From Allomuricauda sp. (GTDB taxonomy: Bacteria; Bacteroidota; Bacteroidia; Flavobacteriales; Flavobacteriaceae): a DNA stretch of 48,941 bases. Where the stretch lies: assembly GCA_030148335.1 (NCBI GenBank), contig JASBTQ010000046.1:1-48941 (forward strand), written 5' to 3'. Each line of letters starts with the position of its first letter. Position 1 is the stretch's first letter. The translations under genes and the position numbers were made by a program. This document shows, one piece after another, positions 7,021 through 15,275 of the stretch. Below the pieces are notes generated by a model. It had not been told where the DNA came from. It was given only the letters and a program-made list of their open reading frames with translations, and did not search any database.

Positions 7021-8574
7021 TTACTGGTTTCTTTTCTTTTTTCCATTGCCCGTGACGGTGTCCACCAAGCCTGCCTTCACATTGATCCACAGGTAATTGA
7101 AGAAGGACTTGTCCGTGTTCCGTTCCACTTCAAAAGTTCCGTGTCGGTAACCGTCCGCATCGGTGTCCGAGTTTTTGCGTGCAAAGATATTGACCACGGC
7201 GGTGAGCACCTTGTTCACGCCCGAGCGATCCTTGCGCAGGACCTTGAACTCGAACTGGTCGTAGTTCATCTTCATGTCGCCGCTGGATTTCAGCTCATTG
7301 CCGCTCATGGTAAAATACAGTTGGTTGACGGACCCGCTCACTTCTGCCGTGAGGTTGGTCTTCAAAAAAGGATTGATTTCGGCAGAGTCAAAATCGGACA
7401 GGGAGCCCGTGGCCAAAAAGTCATTGGACGTGTTCTGTGGGTCAAAGGACCAATCCAGCTCAAGGCGTCCATTGCCCATCAATTGGGAATGGGTCTCTAC
7501 ATTGACACTGCCACTTCCCTGGCTGTGCAGGTTGGTAATAGTGGCGTCCAGATCGGTGAACTTGACACTTTCGGGATCCACATCGATTTCCAGGCGCTCC
7601 TCGTAGGTGATGGTCCCATCCGTGACACCGATGGAGTCCACCTGAAGGTCAAGATCAAGGTCACGAAGGGCCTGATTGTAGAGCTTTTTGTGGGTGGTGT
7701 CGTCGGGGATGAGTTTATCACGGTACACGTGGAAAATGGGCCGTTCCAATTGCAGTTGGGCCAACCGCAGTTGAAGGGTGCTGTCCTTGGGACCAAAGTT
7801 GAGCTGTTCCAAACGTAAGGTGTCGATGGTGAGGTCGTAATGGTCGTGTTCCACCACCAGTTTTTTGGACAATTCCTGTTTGCCATACTTGCTTTTCAGC
7901 TCCAAGTGGTGCACCTGTCCTTCGTTGGCGTTGAGTTGGAGCTGTTGGAGGCGGAGGAACTCGAACGGTCCCAAATCGCAATACAATTGTTGGGTGTTCA
8001 GCGTGTATTCACCATAGGTGAATGGTATTTTCTGTCGGGAAGTGGTGCCATCCATCAGAATGTCCTCCAACTGTAGGTCAATGCCCTCAATATGCAGTTG
8101 TAGGCTGTCGGAATCTGTATGGAACTGTTTCAGTCTGCCCTTGTTGATGATCAATTTTTGAATGTCCACTTTAGGCGAAGGGCCCTTGCCGTTCTTTTTG
8201 GACATACTGTCTGTTTTATGTTCCTTTTTTCGGTAGGTGAAGAAGGGTTCTTCCAGCCGAAGTTCCGAAAGGGTCACACCATTGTTCTTGAGCAGTGCGA
8301 TATACCCGAGTCCTGATGCGGTAATGTTCTTGGCGACCAATCCGAAGGTATTGCCACTGTCCGAGGCGGTCACGTTTTGAAGGCTGATGCGGCCCGCCAG
8401 CACATTGGTACTGATCTTATCGTAGTGCAGTTGGATGCCCGTGGAGGATTCCTTGGCAAGGGCCCGCTTCACTTTATGGGTAAAAATAATCTGGGCGATT
8501 ATCCCCAAAACGGTCAAGATGCCCATTGCCCAAAGCCATATTCGTATTCGAGTGGACCTTTTTTTGTTCAACAT
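7021..8574 (-). CDS. AsmA/DUF748-like membrane-anchored protein (second of pair)
   Basis: A 517-aa protein with a basic start (MLNKKRSTRIRIW), one membrane helix (about residues 13-32) and an extended periplasmic beta-rich region. The N-terminal part has the AsmA-like pattern TNVLAGRISLQNVTAS. The C-terminal part ends with an FNYLWINVKAGLVDTVTG-type motif and a basic tail, as in DUF748-type envelope proteins of Bacteroidota. It is transcribed first, with the DUF748 gene 2 bases downstream. The pair looks like a tandem paralogous unit for envelope maintenance. The fold family is fairly clear; the function is inferred. Confidence 0.72.
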   Translation of the reverse strand: MLNKKRSTRIRIWLWAMGILTVLGIIAQIIFTHKVKRALAKESSTGIQLHYDKISTNVLAGRISLQNVTASDSGNTFGLVAKNITASGLGYIALLKNNGVTLSELRLEEPFFTYRKKEHKTDSMSKKNGKGPSPKVDIQKLIINKGRLKQFHTDSDSLQLHIEGIDLQLEDILMDGTTSRQKIPFTYGEYTLNTQQLYCDLGPFEFLRLQQLQLNANEGQVHHLELKSKYGKQELSKKLVVEHDHYDLTIDTLRLEQLNFGPKDSTLQLRLAQLQLERPIFHVYRDKLIPDDTTHKKLYNQALRDLDLDLQVDSIGVTDGTITYEERLEIDVDPESVKFTDLDATITNLHSQGSGSVNVETHSQLMGNGRLELDWSFDPQNTSNDFLATGSLSDFDSAEINPFLKTNLTAEVSGSVNQLYFTMSGNELKSSGDMKMNYDQFEFKVLRKDRSGVNKVLTAVVNIFARKNSDTDADGYRHGTFEVERNTDKSFFNYLWINVKAGLVDTVTGNGKKKRNQ

Positions 8575-8620
8575 ATTTTTTTGATGTGTTCCTTATTGAT
8601 GTACGATGGGCATTCGGGGT

Positions 8621-9007
8621 TTAGCTTTCCGTATCCAAAAAAGATACGATTTCGGATGGGGTTTTGATTTGGAGGGTCCGGTCCTGATTGACCAAGATGG
8701 GTTGATGGAAGGCCTGCGGGCAATTGTGCAGGATGTTGAACCAATCATTGTCGTCGATGATGTTGGTGGCCTTGCCATAGGCAGCTACGAAATCGGGATG
8801 ATCGGTATTGATGAGTTTTGCCACAGGGATGCCCAATCTATTGGCGAGTTCGGACCATTGGGTACCCGTGACCTTGGTCTTGGCGATGTCAATTTCCAAT
8901 ATCTTTTTGTCCGATGCCCTGATATAGGCCAAGGCCTGCTTGCCAATACTGGTTGCGGAGCTGTAATAGAATTTGACTTCCCGATCGTTTGTGGCGATTA
9001 CTCCCAT
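8621..9007 (-). CDS. ArsC/Spx-like thioredoxin-fold protein lacking the redox cysteine
   Basis: 128 aa if read from the ATG at 9005-9007 (MGVIATNDREVKFYY); an upstream TTG at 9034 is less likely. The spacing of elements follows the ArsC/YffB/Spx family: an N-terminal strand ending FYYSS, a helix with GKQALAYIRAS, then ILEIDI, a TGTQWSELANRLG helix, and a C-terminal ILVNQDRTLQIKTPSEIVSFL that resembles the family's end. The cysteine normally found after the first strand is missing; the site reads Ser-Ser-Ala-Thr-Ser. It is therefore unlikely to be an arsenate reductase and may be a binding or regulatory homologue. It lies on its own upstream of the DUF748 pair. Confidence 0.7.
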   Translation of the reverse strand: MGVIATNDREVKFYYSSATSIGKQALAYIRASDKKILEIDIAKTKVTGTQWSELANRLGIPVAKLINTDHPDFVAAYGKATNIIDDNDWFNILHNCPQAFHQPILVNQDRTLQIKTPSEIVSFLDTES

Positions 9008-9097
9008 GATAGATTGAATTATCCTTTTTCCCAAATTAGTGATTCAAGACGGGATTCCTTGACGCTATCCATTTATTTGGTATCGTAAAACAGAAAA

Positions 9098-9119
9098 GCG
9101 GGGCAATCCATTGCCCCGC
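9098..9119 (-). terminator. Rho-independent terminator, minus strand
   Basis: A perfect 9-bp GC-rich stem (GCGGGGCAA / TTGCCCCGC) closes a TCCA loop. On the minus strand it is followed by TTTTCTGTTTT. It ends transcripts coming from the HmuY-like gene and the small candidate peptide. The sequence just before the hairpin carries the TTTGAGTTAG motif also found before two other terminators in the window. Confidence 0.85.
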
Positions 9120-9131
9120 CATTCACACAAA

Positions 9132-9212
9132 CTAACTCAAACTACACGTCAAAAAGGCGATAATGATAACAAACAATCCGGTAACTTTGAGCAGTCCTAT
9201 GAGTCCATCCAT
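9132..9212 (-). CDS. Candidate 26-aa hydrophobic peptide
   Basis: A short frame from the ATG at 9210-9212 to the TAG at 9132-9134 encodes Met-Asp-Gly-Leu-Ile-Gly-Leu-Leu followed by a nearly continuous hydrophobic stretch ending Thr-Cys-Ser-Leu-Ser. It could be a single-span membrane peptide. It lies 35 bases after the HmuY-like gene and before a strong terminator. The stop overlaps the recurring TTTGAGTTAG motif. There is no homology support, and the frame could be accidental. Confidence 0.3.
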   Translation of the reverse strand: MDGLIGLLKVTGLFVIIIAFLTCSLS

Positions 9213-9247
9213 TAGTTACAATGGAAGGAACAATATGTTATGTCAGT

Positions 9248-10759
9248 TTACAGGCGTTCGTAGGTGAACTGGAAATGCCCCCTTTCCCCTTCCGTATTGG
9301 TGTATGCCGTAAAGTTCATTTTATAGTAATTGCCATCGGCATCCTTGAGCACATAGTATCTATCGCTGTTGATGACCCCTCCAAAGGCATCCCTCCAGCC
9401 ACTTCCAACAACTGTTCTGTCGTCATATACCAAAGCGGATTCGTCCACATCGGCCATGGTAAAGTTGGCATAGGTGGGCACATCTCCTTCAATGGTCACT
9501 TGGTACATCCCTACACCTCCCAAGGTATTGTGCACCACATAGTCCGAATAGGTAAGACCAGCGGCAATAGGACCTTGATAGCCATAATAGGTGAACACCC
9601 CACTGAGGTTGATGTCCCATTCTTCCTTGGCAGGTTCCACGCTTACGGTTTCGCCATGGGTCAGGCTAAAGGCGGTGATGTTGTGGGCAGCATCTTTAGG
9701 GACGGTCACCTCGGAAATGGTGGTGGTCTCGTTCAGGTCGGCATATTGAATGGTGTAGCTGTTGCCATCACTCAAAATCCTCACTTTGATGATCGGACGG
9801 GGATCTCCTGTTGTTGCAATGCTTCCCACTGGAGCAGGGTCGGTAGGGATTTCCTTTCCAAGACTTACCAAATACACATAATTTTCCTCTGGAGTAGTGG
9901 ATATTTCCGCAAAAGCAGTGCCTTCCAATGCACCCTCGGGGCCATCGGTGAACGAGATTCCTTGCTCAAGATTTCCATACTGGTTATAGCCTATGGGCAA
10001 TCCGGCAGTAAGTTCCGCCACGGTTGTGACATTAACAGGTTCCAATTGTTCAGTAACAAAACTATAAGTGACCAACTCCATGGGGGCGGGAAGTTCACTG
10101 CTCTCAGTCATTGAAAGAAGGTCGGTCACTCCCGTCAGCTCCACAGCAGCTACGGATAGGGAATTGTTCAGGAACACACGGTTTTCCGTACCGTTGTAGA
10201 GTCCAATTTCCCATAGATCTCGTCGTACAGCGGTCTGCACCCCGGTGCTGAAATCAAAATAGACCTGGTTGGGTTGGTTGGATCCTCCGTTTTCCGTGTC
10301 GATGATGCCACTGGTGGCCGCAATGGGGGTATAGCTCACCAAGGCAGAGGACGTAGATCCCGTGGACCAATCCGCATCGCTAAAGCCGTCAATGGTAAAA
10401 GTAACGGACTTGGTGGTCCCTTCAATGGCATTGGTTAGCTTGTTGAAGGTGAAACTGGCATTCGTATCACCTGATGTCACGGGCACTGAAATGGTACCGG
10501 AACTTCCATCGGGAGAGGTCGTAAAATCTGTTCCGTATTCGGCATTGTCCCCGGAATAGGAAACGGTAATGGTGCCATCTTCCGAAGCTGATCGTGAAAA
10601 GTTCAGGACAATCTCCTTGGAAGTTTCCTCTTCGGTGGTGCTCACTGTGGCACTGGCAAAAGTGGCCGTAAAGTCGACTAGATTTTCGCCGTCATCATCA
10701 CTACAGGAACTGAGGATGAGCATCAATGCAATTGCTTTTAAAAGGATCGTTTTTTTCAT
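9248..10759 (-). CDS. HmuY-family heme-binding lipoprotein
   Basis: A 503-aa lipoprotein (signal peptide ending LILSSC). Residues about 25-130 look like a Calx-beta type domain (STTEEETSKEIVLNFSRSA). Two HmuY-like modules follow. The first has QVYFDFSTGVQTAVRRDLWE near residue 165; the second has EEWDINLSGVFTYYG and YVVHNTLGG near residue 390, ending in DRYYVLKDADGNYYKMNFTAY. HmuY proteins capture heme at the cell surface and hand it to a TonB-dependent receptor. The receptor gene is immediately upstream on the same strand (5-base gap), which supports this role. Heme as ligand is inferred from family and context. Confidence 0.82.
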   Translation of the reverse strand: MKKTILLKAIALMLILSSCSDDDGENLVDFTATFASATVSTTEEETSKEIVLNFSRSASEDGTITVSYSGDNAEYGTDFTTSPDGSSGTISVPVTSGDTNASFTFNKLTNAIEGTTKSVTFTIDGFSDADWSTGSTSSALVSYTPIAATSGIIDTENGGSNQPNQVYFDFSTGVQTAVRRDLWEIGLYNGTENRVFLNNSLSVAAVELTGVTDLLSMTESSELPAPMELVTYSFVTEQLEPVNVTTVAELTAGLPIGYNQYGNLEQGISFTDGPEGALEGTAFAEISTTPEENYVYLVSLGKEIPTDPAPVGSIATTGDPRPIIKVRILSDGNSYTIQYADLNETTTISEVTVPKDAAHNITAFSLTHGETVSVEPAKEEWDINLSGVFTYYGYQGPIAAGLTYSDYVVHNTLGGVGMYQVTIEGDVPTYANFTMADVDESALVYDDRTVVGSGWRDAFGGVINSDRYYVLKDADGNYYKMNFTAYTNTEGERGHFQFTYERL

Positions 10760-10764
10760 TGGTT

Positions 10765-12927
10765 TTAATTAAAATTTAGATTGTATAAAAGTTTTAGAAA
10801 ATAAGATCTCCCATTGCCGAACAAACGGCTGGAGGATACGGAAGAGCCATGTGCCCCCGACGGTACATCCGAGGCATTCACCCGGACGATGTCGAAGATG
10901 TTCCTGGCCCCAAGGGTGATATTGAAATTCTTGGTGATGTTGGTCCTCACCGAGGCATCCATCCACGTGAAATCATCAGTCTGCCCGATCACGGGACCTC
11001 CTGAATCGTTTAGGACCACCTGCGTCCTTCCGTTGTATTTCAGTTGTGTGGACAAAGTGGTATTGATGGAAGGAATGGTATAGCCAACGGAGGATTGTAG
11101 GTTGAAACTCCACAGGTAATCGCTGTTGCTCACTTGCGACTCATCTATGGCCGTGGACTCACCCAAGTAGGTAGCTCCCAAGGAAAGCTGCCAGCGATCC
11201 ATCATCAAGGAATTTTCCAACGAAAAGCCCAAAATCTTGGAATAGTCCACATTGTCGAAAGTGAAAAGGTTCCTGTCCTCCTCGTCCGTGGTGACCACTG
11301 AGGCTATTTTGTCCTTGATGTCAAAATAATAGGACTTGAAAGCGGTTTTCAGCATGCTGCTCTCGCCAAGTCGGAACTTGTGCTCCAAGTTCAGGAAAAT
11401 GGAAATGCCATCTTCGGGATTTAGATTGGGATTACCCTGCACATTGTGGTTGGAATCCACAAAGTAGAAGAAAAGCTCCTCAAAATTAGGGGCCCTGAAG
11501 GCCGACCCGAATATGGCCTTTACCTTGAAGGTATCGGTGATATCGTAGGTGGAGGAGAGGGACCAGATCAGTTTGTTGCCGAACTGGGAATTGTTCGTAT
11601 ATCGCACTCCGGGGAAGATGGAAAACCTATCTGAAACATTGAAATCGGCCACCCCGAAAAAATCATAGTTCTCCAAGGTGTTTTCCACCACATCGTTGGA
11701 GTACTCACCCGTGGCGATGGCGTCAAATCCGGTCTGATGGGTGAACTCGTAGCCCAATTGCAGGTTGAAAAAATCCGATTTAGGAATCATGTTGCCCACA
11801 AAGCCCTTGGAATACCAAATCTCAGAGGATTGGCTCAGGTTGTCCGCCGTGTAGGATTCAATTCCCCGTTGCAGGATATTATAGACATATTGTTGATAGT
11901 ACCGTTTTTGGGTCTGTTGGGAAAAGGAAAGGTTATAGATGGTCTGGCCTTTTAACGGACCGGAAATGTTGAGGTTGTTCATCACCCTTTGGGTGTCGAA
12001 GTTTTCGTCAAGGGCCGTGGGCTCCACCATCCCGGTATCGCTGTTCAACCTTCCGTTCACATTACGGTTGTACACGGCCACGGTCTCATCATAATATTGG
12101 AACTTATAGAAAATGCTGTGCTTGCCTAGGCCAGTGTTGAGGTTGCCGAAGGCGGTGAACTGCTCTTTGGGGTTCCATTCCATTCCTCGAAGCCCGTCAT
12201 TCACCACGGCATTGTCCTGTATGTTCACATAATTTTTGCCCTTGTAACCGTTATAAAATCCGGCAAAATCATTTCTGGAACCGCCTATGGAAATACTGGT
12301 CCTCTCGCTGAGTTGATGACTCAACTTTGCATTTTGGATGTGTCGGCCCTTATCGAACCATTCATATTCATCGCCCACCGTTTCTTCTTGGACGGACAAT
12401 TGAAGTTGCCATTTGGCATGGTCTAGACCGCGTTTGGTCACGATATTGATAACCCCGGCCACGGCATTGTCCCCATAGAGCACGCCCATGGAACCCTCCA
12501 CGATCTCGATGCGTTCCACATCTTCCAGATTGATCTGTGTGATGTCTATATTGTTGCCCATGCCATTGTCGCTCGCCATCGGAATGCCATCGATGAGCAC
12601 TTTTACATATTGTCCGTCCAGACCGAACATGCTGATGGTGGACCTTCCTGTGGAGGGGTCGGGGGTGACCGTGATGTTGAGGTTGTAGTTAAGGATGTCT
12701 GCAAGATTGTTGCCCGCTACTTTGGCAATGTCCCTTTGATCCAACACACCTACTGCGAAGAGTTTTTTGCTGAGCGACATGACCTGGCTTTCCCCGGTGA
12801 CCACGACTTCGTTCAGGTTCTGCATGGAGATGGAGTCTTTTTCCATGGTGTTGTTTTCTTGCGCGTGACCTATCGCGCAGATAAAGAGAGAAGTAATAAG
12901 GAAACCCTTACATTTATTTAGACTCAT
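10765..12927 (-). CDS. TonB-dependent outer-membrane receptor, probable heme receptor (HmuR-like)
   Basis: 720 aa from the preferred ATG at 12925-12927 (MSLNKCKGFLITSL), which starts a normal signal peptide; the frame opens 7 codons earlier. After the signal comes a TonB-box-like NLNEVVVTGE. The plug domain shows NLADILNYNLNITV, YVKVLIDGIPM and VERIEIVEGSMGVLYG, and INIVTKR closes it. A long beta-barrel follows and ends in an aromatic LKLLYNLNFN. It should import a chelate across the outer membrane using TonB/ExbBD energy. It is co-directional with the HmuY-like gene (5-base gap) and divergent from the DUF6607 gene, which points to heme. Confidence 0.9.
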   Translation of the reverse strand: MSLNKCKGFLITSLFICAIGHAQENNTMEKDSISMQNLNEVVVTGESQVMSLSKKLFAVGVLDQRDIAKVAGNNLADILNYNLNITVTPDPSTGRSTISMFGLDGQYVKVLIDGIPMASDNGMGNNIDITQINLEDVERIEIVEGSMGVLYGDNAVAGVINIVTKRGLDHAKWQLQLSVQEETVGDEYEWFDKGRHIQNAKLSHQLSERTSISIGGSRNDFAGFYNGYKGKNYVNIQDNAVVNDGLRGMEWNPKEQFTAFGNLNTGLGKHSIFYKFQYYDETVAVYNRNVNGRLNSDTGMVEPTALDENFDTQRVMNNLNISGPLKGQTIYNLSFSQQTQKRYYQQYVYNILQRGIESYTADNLSQSSEIWYSKGFVGNMIPKSDFFNLQLGYEFTHQTGFDAIATGEYSNDVVENTLENYDFFGVADFNVSDRFSIFPGVRYTNNSQFGNKLIWSLSSTYDITDTFKVKAIFGSAFRAPNFEELFFYFVDSNHNVQGNPNLNPEDGISIFLNLEHKFRLGESSMLKTAFKSYYFDIKDKIASVVTTDEEDRNLFTFDNVDYSKILGFSLENSLMMDRWQLSLGATYLGESTAIDESQVSNSDYLWSFNLQSSVGYTIPSINTTLSTQLKYNGRTQVVLNDSGGPVIGQTDDFTWMDASVRTNITKNFNITLGARNIFDIVRVNASDVPSGAHGSSVSSSRLFGNGRSYFLKLLYNLNFN

Positions 12928-12972
12928 TCTATATAGTTGTTGGGGCAAATATATATTTTATTTTAATTCAAT

Positions 12973-12994
12973 CTAAATAAGTTTAGTATTTTTG
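12973..12994. promoter_or_regulatory. Candidate operator and -7 box between the divergent heme-uptake arms
   Basis: An inverted repeat CTAAA-TAAG-TTTAG (12973-12986) directly precedes TATTTTTG (12987-12994), which fits the Bacteroidota -7 consensus TAnnTTTG for the rightward DUF6607 gene. A repressor sitting on the repeat would block this promoter and could also affect the leftward receptor gene. An iron-sensing repressor (Fur or DtxR type) is the likely binder by context only. Confidence 0.45.
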
Positions 12995-13030
12995 TCCTTT
13001 AACATTTGAAAACAACTAACAGATACCCGT

Positions 13031-13954
13031 ATGAAAAAATCGATCATTTTCTTGATGCTCTTGGTAGGAGGGGCCTCAATGACACATTCACAGGAAAAGA
13101 AGGAACTCGACCGCAAGGCCATTATGGACATGTGCGGTTGTTATGAGGTCACTTTTAAATATACCGAGACCTTCGCCCCAGAAATTGACTATGAGAAAAA
13201 ACTGGACTACACCTCCAAGGCTTTGGAGCTTGCCTTGCCCATCATAGATGAGGAGAACAAAATATCCCTGCAACATTTGTTGGTGATCAATGATAGTACG
13301 GTGATCAAGCACTGGAGACAGGATTGGTTGTTCGAGAACCAGAAAGTGTTCCACTACAATGGGGACAATACTTGGAACTTTACCCAGCTACCTGCCGATG
13401 CCGTGAAAGGACAATGGACCCAAAAAGTATATCAAGTGGACGACAGCCCAAGGTATTCCGGCTCTTCCACATGGGTGCACTACGATGGAAAGCATTTTTG
13501 GGAAAACACGAGCGATTCCCCGCTGCCCAGAAGGGAGTATTCCAAGCGAAGCGATTACAATGTGATGGCAAGGGGCAACCGACAGGAAATTACTTCCTAC
13601 GGATGGGTGCACGAGCAGGACAATGACAAGATCATTCGAAAAGAGGGTGAGGAAGATGTATTGTTGGCCCAGGAAAAAGGGTTCAATATCTATAAAAAGG
13701 TAGCCGATGCCGATTGTAAGGTGGCCGCAGATTGGTGGGCAGCCCACAAGGAATTTTGGGCCAAGGCACGCGCTGCTTGGGACGAGGTCTATGAAAGGGA
13801 AGGTGACCTCACGCTCCTAAAGCAAGTGGATGGGCAACCGATGTTCGTGCAGTTTTACAGTTTGGAAGAGAAAAATGCGGACAAGGGGCAGATCTTGGAT
13901 TTGATCAACAACTTTATTTCGGATAAGAAAAAAGGGGAAAATGCAGGCAAATAA
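13031..13954 (+). CDS. DUF6607 family secreted protein of the heme locus
   Basis: A 307-aa protein with a signal peptide (MKKSIIFLMLLVGGASMTHS, cleaved before the Gln). The mature part is rich in Trp, Tyr and charged residues, with MDMCGCYEVTFKYTETFAP, a repeated YD-W pattern, and the family-like GWVHEQDNDKIIRK. It matches what is called DUF6607, which commonly sits beside HmuY and TonB receptors. A helical C-terminus (WWAAHKEFWAKARAAWDEVY) follows. It overlaps the FMN-binding gene by 14 bases. It may be a periplasmic heme chaperone or processing factor; that is inference from context. Confidence 0.75.
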   Translation: MKKSIIFLMLLVGGASMTHSQEKKELDRKAIMDMCGCYEVTFKYTETFAPEIDYEKKLDYTSKALELALPIIDEENKISLQHLLVINDSTVIKHWRQDWLFENQKVFHYNGDNTWNFTQLPADAVKGQWTQKVYQVDDSPRYSGSSTWVHYDGKHFWENTSDSPLPRREYSKRSDYNVMARGNRQEITSYGWVHEQDNDKIIRKEGEEDVLLAQEKGFNIYKKVADADCKVAADWWAAHKEFWAKARAAWDEVYEREGDLTLLKQVDGQPMFVQFYSLEEKNADKGQILDLINNFISDKKKGENAGK

Positions 13955-14492
13955 GTTGAGGCTTCCCGGTTTGATGGCACTTTGTGCAGCCTTTTTCTTT
14001 TTGGGCTTCAAGGCGGAAAAGATTCCCCCAAAGCTGAAGGAGAAACTGGACAATGCGGTGCTGACCACATTTGAGGTGGAGGACTTTACCTTGGAATTGA
14101 TAGCCGTGGACCCCAAACTGAACCAAAAAACGCCATCGGAACTGGGTGGGGACAATCTTTTCAAGGTCATTGCCAATGGTTCCATTCTTGGGTATGCCTA
14201 TTTGGGCGAGGCCCCGAGCATGAAGGACGTGTTTGACTACGTAGTGTTGTTCAACCCAGACCTGAGCATCAAAAAATCAAAAATATTGATATACCGTGAA
14301 GACCATGGGCGCCAAGTGGGCAGCCAGCGATGGTTGAAACAGTTCATCGGCAGAAAATCAGGCGAAAGGCTGGCTTATGGTGAGGACATCGATGGGATTT
14401 CCGGGGCGACCATCTCTGCAAAGTCCATGACCTTGGCAGTGAGCAACATCCTAGAAAGTATGCAGATATTGCACGACAATACAGTGTTTTGA
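13941..14492 (+). CDS. FMN-binding domain protein (covalent flavin, exported)
   Basis: A 183-aa protein with an N-terminal signal/anchor segment (residues 5-23) and a C-terminal FMN_bind domain. The motif DGISGATISAKS at 151-162 is the flavinylation site; the Thr of SGAT (T157) is the expected attachment point for FMN-phosphate, added by ApbE-type transferases. The domain is related to NqrC/RnfG. Its start lies inside the end of the DUF6607 gene (14-base overlap), so the two are coupled. A redox role next to heme uptake, for example reduction of heme iron or electron supply to a heme-degrading step, is plausible but inferred. Confidence 0.85.
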   Translation: MQANKLRLPGLMALCAAFFFLGFKAEKIPPKLKEKLDNAVLTTFEVEDFTLELIAVDPKLNQKTPSELGGDNLFKVIANGSILGYAYLGEAPSMKDVFDYVVLFNPDLSIKKSKILIYREDHGRQVGSQRWLKQFIGRKSGERLAYGEDIDGISGATISAKSMTLAVSNILESMQILHDNTVF

Positions 14493-14549
14493 CCAAAGTA
14501 GGTTAATTTAATTCGGAAAGGCCGTTCCATTTTGGAGCAGCTTTTTTTG

Positions 14550-15275
14550 TCACATCCTTTCCAAGAGATGGGTGTACAACATGCCGGATAGGATGGCCAA
14601 TCCAAAACTCAAAAGGGTGCCGATGAGGACATATTCGGTCAGTTTACGGTTTTTGCCCTTGTTCAGATCGCCGAAACGGAACACGGATTTGGCAGCGATG
14701 AGCAATCCGATGGCCGCCCATTGTTGGATGAGGATGAACCCGAACACGAAGAGCCGCTCCAACATACCGATGTACGTGCCTGCATTTTTCAGCGAACCGC
14801 CCTCACCCGATTCATCTTCCTTGGCAATCTCATCGATATAGGGGGCGAGCAATATCCGCATAATAATACCGGACACAAACGTAACGAACACCAGAAATGT
14901 GGCCAGCAAAAGGCTTTTCTCCTCCCAAAGCCCTGAAAGATCGATGGGAAACGGTTCAATCCAGTACACCATGGCTCCAATGACCAAAAGGTGCAATGCC
15001 TGGTCCAGTACAAAGAGCCACCGATAGTTTTTTGGGTTGGTGAGGTAAAGTTTTCCCAAATCGATGAGCAGATGGGTCACCACAATGCAGGCCACTGCAC
15101 CCAAATACAGGAATTGGAGAATGAGCAAAAGGGCCAACAGATGTACGCCGATGTGGAAATAAAGGTATTTGGACCTTCCCTTTTTTTGGAGCTTGTCGGC
15201 TACCCAATGGGCGGGTTGCAGCACAAAATCCCCGATAAAATGGGCCAAAATGAGTTTTAGGGCGAGTAGTGTCAT
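14550..15275 (-). CDS. DUF3307 integral membrane protein
   Basis: A 241-aa polytopic membrane protein with about six or seven hydrophobic segments. It begins TLLALKLILAHFIGDFVLQP, the hallmark of DUF3307; HFIGDFVLQ and the later HLLIDLGKLYL hold the conserved His/Asp residues. Its start overlaps the stop of the SatD-like gene (ATGA, 15272-15275), so both come from one autoregulated transcript. The function of DUF3307 is unknown; the conserved polar residues inside the membrane suggest transport or an enzymatic role. The partnership with a SatD-type DNA-binding protein is seen directly here. Confidence 0.85.
   Translation of the reverse strand: MTLLALKLILAHFIGDFVLQPAHWVADKLQKKGRSKYLYFHIGVHLLALLLILQFLYLGAVACIVVTHLLIDLGKLYLTNPKNYRWLFVLDQALHLLVIGAMVYWIEPFPIDLSGLWEEKSLLLATFLVFVTFVSGIIMRILLAPYIDEIAKEDESGEGGSLKNAGTYIGMLERLFVFGFILIQQWAAIGLLIAAKSVFRFGDLNKGKNRKLTEYVLIGTLLSFGLAILSGMLYTHLLERM

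Noticed and set aside
6053..7818. Long plus-strand frames (347 and 268 aa) opposite the DUF748-like genes
   Set aside because: Both are antisense shadows rich in His, Gly and Val; the minus-strand genes have membrane anchors and family motifs.
8606..9088. 160-aa plus-strand frame opposite the ArsC-like gene
   Set aside because: Shadow frame; the minus-strand protein has a recognisable fold pattern.
9221..10114. 297-aa plus-strand frame
   Set aside because: It is antisense to the HmuY-like gene and has no signal or domain pattern.
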